Assembly: GCA_964397015.1 (NCBI GenBank)
Contig: CAYNHL010000081.1
Span: forward strand, 1-16,593
Direction of reading: 5' to 3'
DNA length: 16,593 nt
Origin: MADRE2 sp964397015
Lineage (GTDB): Bacteria; Desulfobacterota; Desulfobacteria; Desulfobacterales; Desulfobacteraceae
Shown in pieces: positions 14,838 to 16,593 of the stretch (within the stretch, counting starts at the first letter, position 1; the number at the start of each line of letters is the position of its first letter). The notes under the pieces were generated by a model, which saw only the letters and a list, made by a program, of their open reading frames with translations, did not search any database and had not been told where the DNA came from. The position numbers were made by a program, and so were the translations under genes.

Positions 14838-15716
14838 CTATCGTAATTTGGCTGCATTAAGGTATTTTCCCAGTTTATCCTCTCCGCCTATGGTGATGAT
14901 ATGAACCCCCTGGCAGATATCTTTCAGGCCCTTGACCGTATCGGCAAACAGCTCGATGCTGGCTCTGGTTTTGTCCGGTGCTTTCTCGAGCTTCTGGATC
15001 ACCCAGTCCGGCACAAGCCCGGAACGGAAATGACGGTTTAAAAATTTGCCCATGCCGCCGGTTCTCAGGATCATGACTTCAGCGATCACCGGGATATTGA
15101 ACTGCCCCACCTGTTTCATGAACCTGTCAAACTGGTCCAGGTCAAAAATCGGCGTTGTCAAAAAATAGCCGGTGCCGATATTGAGCATGTCTTCCATTTC
15201 TTCCATCCCTTTTTTGGGAACATTCTTTCCCCAGGGGGTTTCCACGCCTGATCCCAGTACAAAATCCATTTTACCGGGCAGCTCGTGCCCGTCAATGGTA
15301 TGACCTGCCTTCAGGTGATCCAGTACTGAAGCAAGTTTTCCCGCATCCACGTGAAAAAACATCGATTCCTGGAGAGTCTCGCCTGAAATGCGGTAATCTT
15401 CGGTAAATACGAGCAGGTTCTCGACACCAGTATCATAGGCCAAAGACAGGTCTTTTTGCAGCTGTATCCTGTTTTTATCCCGGGTAGTGGTCTGGTAGAT
15501 GGCGTTGAATCGATTCTGCCTGAGCATTTCGCAGGTCTTGATGGAATCACCGACCACTCCTTCGAGTTCAATTTCAGAAACAGACACCCCGTCCACACGT
15601 CCCCTGACTTTCTTCAGGCTGTCGATCAAAGTTTCGGGGGTTTCGTCTCCCAGAGGCGCCTGGACTTCCGATGTCACGACAAACCGCTTTTTCTCCAGTG
15701 ACTCTTTTAAATTCAT
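14838..15716 (-). CDS. Divergent MetF-family methylenetetrahydrofolate reductase paralogue
   Basis: The protein of 292 residues has the MetF TIM-barrel pattern: FVVTSEVQAP (Glu at the catalytic-type position), a VDGVSVSE strand where MetF has VNVTDN, a TTTRDKNRIQLQKDLSLAYDTGVENLLVFTEDY block matching MetF's CRDRN...GVRNMLCLSGDH, and late strands TPIFDLDQF and IPVIAEVMIL. It is clearly different from the MetF at 6888, especially in the VSVSE and TEDY loops, so it may bind a different pterin or act as a non-catalytic subunit. AGGAGG lies six bases before the ATG at 15716; an ATG also occurs at 15719 with poor spacing. It is the first structural gene after the HTH-receiver regulator (15 bases) and ends eight bases before hdrCB, so it belongs to the same transcript and perhaps the same complex. 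Confidence 0.85.
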   Translation of the reverse strand: MNLKESLEKKRFVVTSEVQAPLGDETPETLIDSLKKVRGRVDGVSVSEIELEGVVGDSIKTCEMLRQNRFNAIYQTTTRDKNRIQLQKDLSLAYDTGVENLLVFTEDYRISGETLQESMFFHVDAGKLASVLDHLKAGHTIDGHELPGKMDFVLGSGVETPWGKNVPKKGMEEMEDMLNIGTGYFLTTPIFDLDQFDRFMKQVGQFNIPVIAEVMILRTGGMGKFLNRHFRSGLVPDWVIQKLEKAPDKTRASIELFADTVKGLKDICQGVHIITIGGEDKLGKYLNAAKLR

Positions 15717-15731
15717 CATCCGCCTCCTTAT

Positions 15732-16304
15732 TCATTTAAGTCCCAGTAACTTTGCCACTTCTTCCTTGAGCCGTGGCAGCGGCAACGGTTTGGAAAAACA
15801 GACATCCGCACCATTTTCCTTCATCTGCTTGAATTTTTCATCGTCCAGGTAAGCGGACAAAACGATAATCTTGGTTTTCCGGGTACGTTCGTTGCTCTTG
15901 ATTTTTCTGCATACCTCATACCCCTTGATATCCGGCATCATGATATCGAGAATGATCAGGTCCGGGGAAAAATGGTTCACCTGGAGCCCGGCTTCGAATC
16001 CGTCTGCTGCCGAGATCACTTCATAATTGAATTCATCTTCTTCAAGGGCCTGAACGATCGATTCCACAATGATCAAATCATCATCCACCACCAGGATTTT
16101 TTTCCGGCCGTTATCCTCTTTTTCTTCAGGGATGGGCATCCCCTGCTGGCGCATGAACGCTTCCAGATCGGCTTTCAATATCCGCCGATGTCCGCCGACA
16201 GTCCTATAGGCCTTTATATGACCGGCTTCCACCCAGTTGATGATGGTTTTTGACGACACATTGCAGAACTTGCTTGCTGTAAAAACAGTTAAAGTGTCTT
16301 CCAT
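15732..16304 (-). CDS. MerR/excisionase-type HTH fused to a receiver domain
   Basis: The 190-residue protein has an N-terminal winged HTH of the MerR/BldC/excisionase type (residues 6-52: FTASKFCNVSSKTIINWVEAG, then YRTVGGHRRI and the DLEAFM helix). A short linker leads to a receiver domain (69-188) with DDD at 74-76, phospho-acceptor D120 in LIILDIMMPD and the KPLPLP lysine. The order, DNA-binding before receiver, is the reverse of most response regulators. It probably controls the operon it heads, and a perfect inverted repeat lies upstream (16337-16411). A histidine kinase ends 210 bases upstream on the same strand and is a natural partner. Small HTH domains like this usually bind as oligomers on AT-rich repeats; binding here is inference. 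Confidence 0.88.
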   Translation of the reverse strand: MEDTLTVFTASKFCNVSSKTIINWVEAGHIKAYRTVGGHRRILKADLEAFMRQQGMPIPEEKEDNGRKKILVVDDDLIIVESIVQALEEDEFNYEVISAADGFEAGLQVNHFSPDLIILDIMMPDIKGYEVCRKIKSNERTRKTKIIVLSAYLDDEKFKQMKENGADVCFSKPLPLPRLKEEVAKLLGLK

Positions 16305-16336
16305 AACGCCTCCATAGTTTAACCCTTAAAATATAC

Positions 16337-16411
16337 TTATTATAGTTATTATTGATTTTATAATTTGTCAACAATTTTTTTTAATTATATTTTATAAAAT
16401 AACTATAATAA
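16337..16411. repeat. Perfect 14-bp inverted repeat around the operon promoter region
   Basis: TTATTATAGTTATT at 16337-16350 is repeated as its exact reverse complement at 16398-16411, with 47 very AT-rich bases between. The repeat lies 33 bases upstream of the HTH-receiver start. The right copy also extends into a second TAGTTATT-like unit (to 16414). Position and symmetry suggest an operator, possibly for the HTH-receiver protein. Confidence 0.6.
16339..16371 (-). promoter_or_regulatory. Candidate promoter of the regulator/Met-Hdr operon
   Basis: On the minus strand a perfect TTGACA (16371-16366) and a perfect TATAAT (16344-16339) occur in the only AT-rich gap upstream of the run. Their spacing is 21 bases, longer than the usual 17; over-long spacers are known at MerR-regulated promoters, which twist DNA to activate. 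The -10 lies inside the left arm of the inverted repeat. An alternative -10 at normal spacing (TAACTA) is poor. Confidence 0.45.
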
Positions 16412-16514
16412 CTAAATATGATCAAGGAAAAACTTACAGGAAGCCATGACACGCTTGAAAAAGGAGCCCTGGTTGATGCGACAAACAGTAAAGGCTGCCG
16501 GCAAAAAAAAGATG

Positions 16515-16592
16515 TTATGACCCTGGCCGGGTCATCAAGGGAAGCTCAATTGTGAAGGTGGTGCCCCGGTTCTGTCTGCTGCTGACCCGGAT
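16515..16592 (-). CDS. Histidine kinase, C-terminal end only
   Basis: A minus-strand frame entering from the right edge ends at TAA 16517-16515 after 25 visible codons. The visible peptide (R-V-S-S-R-Q-N-R-G-T-T-F-T-I-E-L-P) has the G-T-x-F-T-I-x-L-P ending of HATPase_c domains, the last strand of a sensor kinase. It lies upstream of, and on the same strand as, the HTH-receiver gene, so the two may form a two-component pair. Only the end is visible; sensor domains are outside the window. Confidence 0.6.
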   Translation of the reverse strand: MRVSSRQNRGTTFTIELPLMTRPGS

Positions 16593-16593
16593 A

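Noticed and set aside
16418..16554. Short plus-strand ORF from the ATG at 16418
   Set aside because: No Shine-Dalgarno, no recognisable features, and its 3' part overlaps the histidine-kinase end on the other strand.
1..16593. CRISPR arrays, tRNA/rRNA genes, insertion sequences
   Set aside because: No regularly spaced repeats, tRNA-like cloverleaf, rRNA sequence or transposase motif was seen on either strand.

Overview
The window looks like chromosomal DNA from an anaerobic, selenocysteine-using bacterium, most likely a Desulfobacterota (sulfate-reducer-like) lineage with the Wood-Ljungdahl pathway. The grounds are a MetF/MetV/HdrA/MvhD gene set, HdrD/DsrK-type iron-sulfur proteins, sigma-54/NtrC-type control and archaemetzincin. 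The species cannot be named from the sequence alone.

Layout. (1) 1-2120, plus strand, visibly AT-richer than the rest: the end of an FtsX/LolC-type ABC permease, a periplasmic LolA-like protein and an outer-membrane barrel protein, forming a cell-envelope export operon. (2) 2212-3000, minus strand: a small soluble histidine kinase. (3) 3001-3386: a regulatory interval with a very good sigma-54 promoter facing right and a weaker candidate facing the kinase. (4) 3387-4978, plus strand: two tandem GcvH-fold proteins in which the lipoyl-lysine position is glycine. They share a C-terminal extension, and the first also carries an exactly duplicated CX12CX5CX2C module. (5) 4962-16304, minus strand: a long run of tightly spaced genes. 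In transcription order these are a MerR-type-HTH/receiver regulator, a divergent MetF paralogue, an HdrC-HdrB (HdrD-like) protein, a 1479-residue HdrA-NfnB-HdrA fusion, MvhD, MetV, MetF, an NtrC-type activator and an archaemetzincin-like protease. (6) The right edge holds the last 25 codons of another histidine kinase, upstream of this run.

Two genes are interrupted by an in-frame UGA that is best read as selenocysteine: mvhD (codon 17) and hdrCB (codon 240, in an NTE-Sec-GH motif where relatives have Cys). Each UGA is followed at the expected distance by a stem-loop with a five-base UGGNA loop closed by CC/GG, so both are probably bacterial SECIS elements. Without recoding, the first would be annotated with its metal-site N-terminus missing and the second as two separate genes.

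How it fits together. MetF, MetV, HdrA, HdrBC and MvhD match the subunits of the known heterohexameric MetFV-HdrABC-MvhD methylene-tetrahydrofolate reductase of acetogens. Here HdrC and HdrB are fused, HdrA is duplicated around an NfnB/GltD-like NAD(P)H module, a second MetF is present and two redox cysteines are replaced by Sec. In a sulfate reducer the complex could run in either direction (methyl-THF oxidation or formation) with electron confurcation or bifurcation; that is inference. The regulators in and around the operon suggest two-component and sigma-54 control. The sigma-54 promoter in front of the GcvH-like pair makes that pair a candidate target of the NtrC-type activator encoded in the MetF operon.
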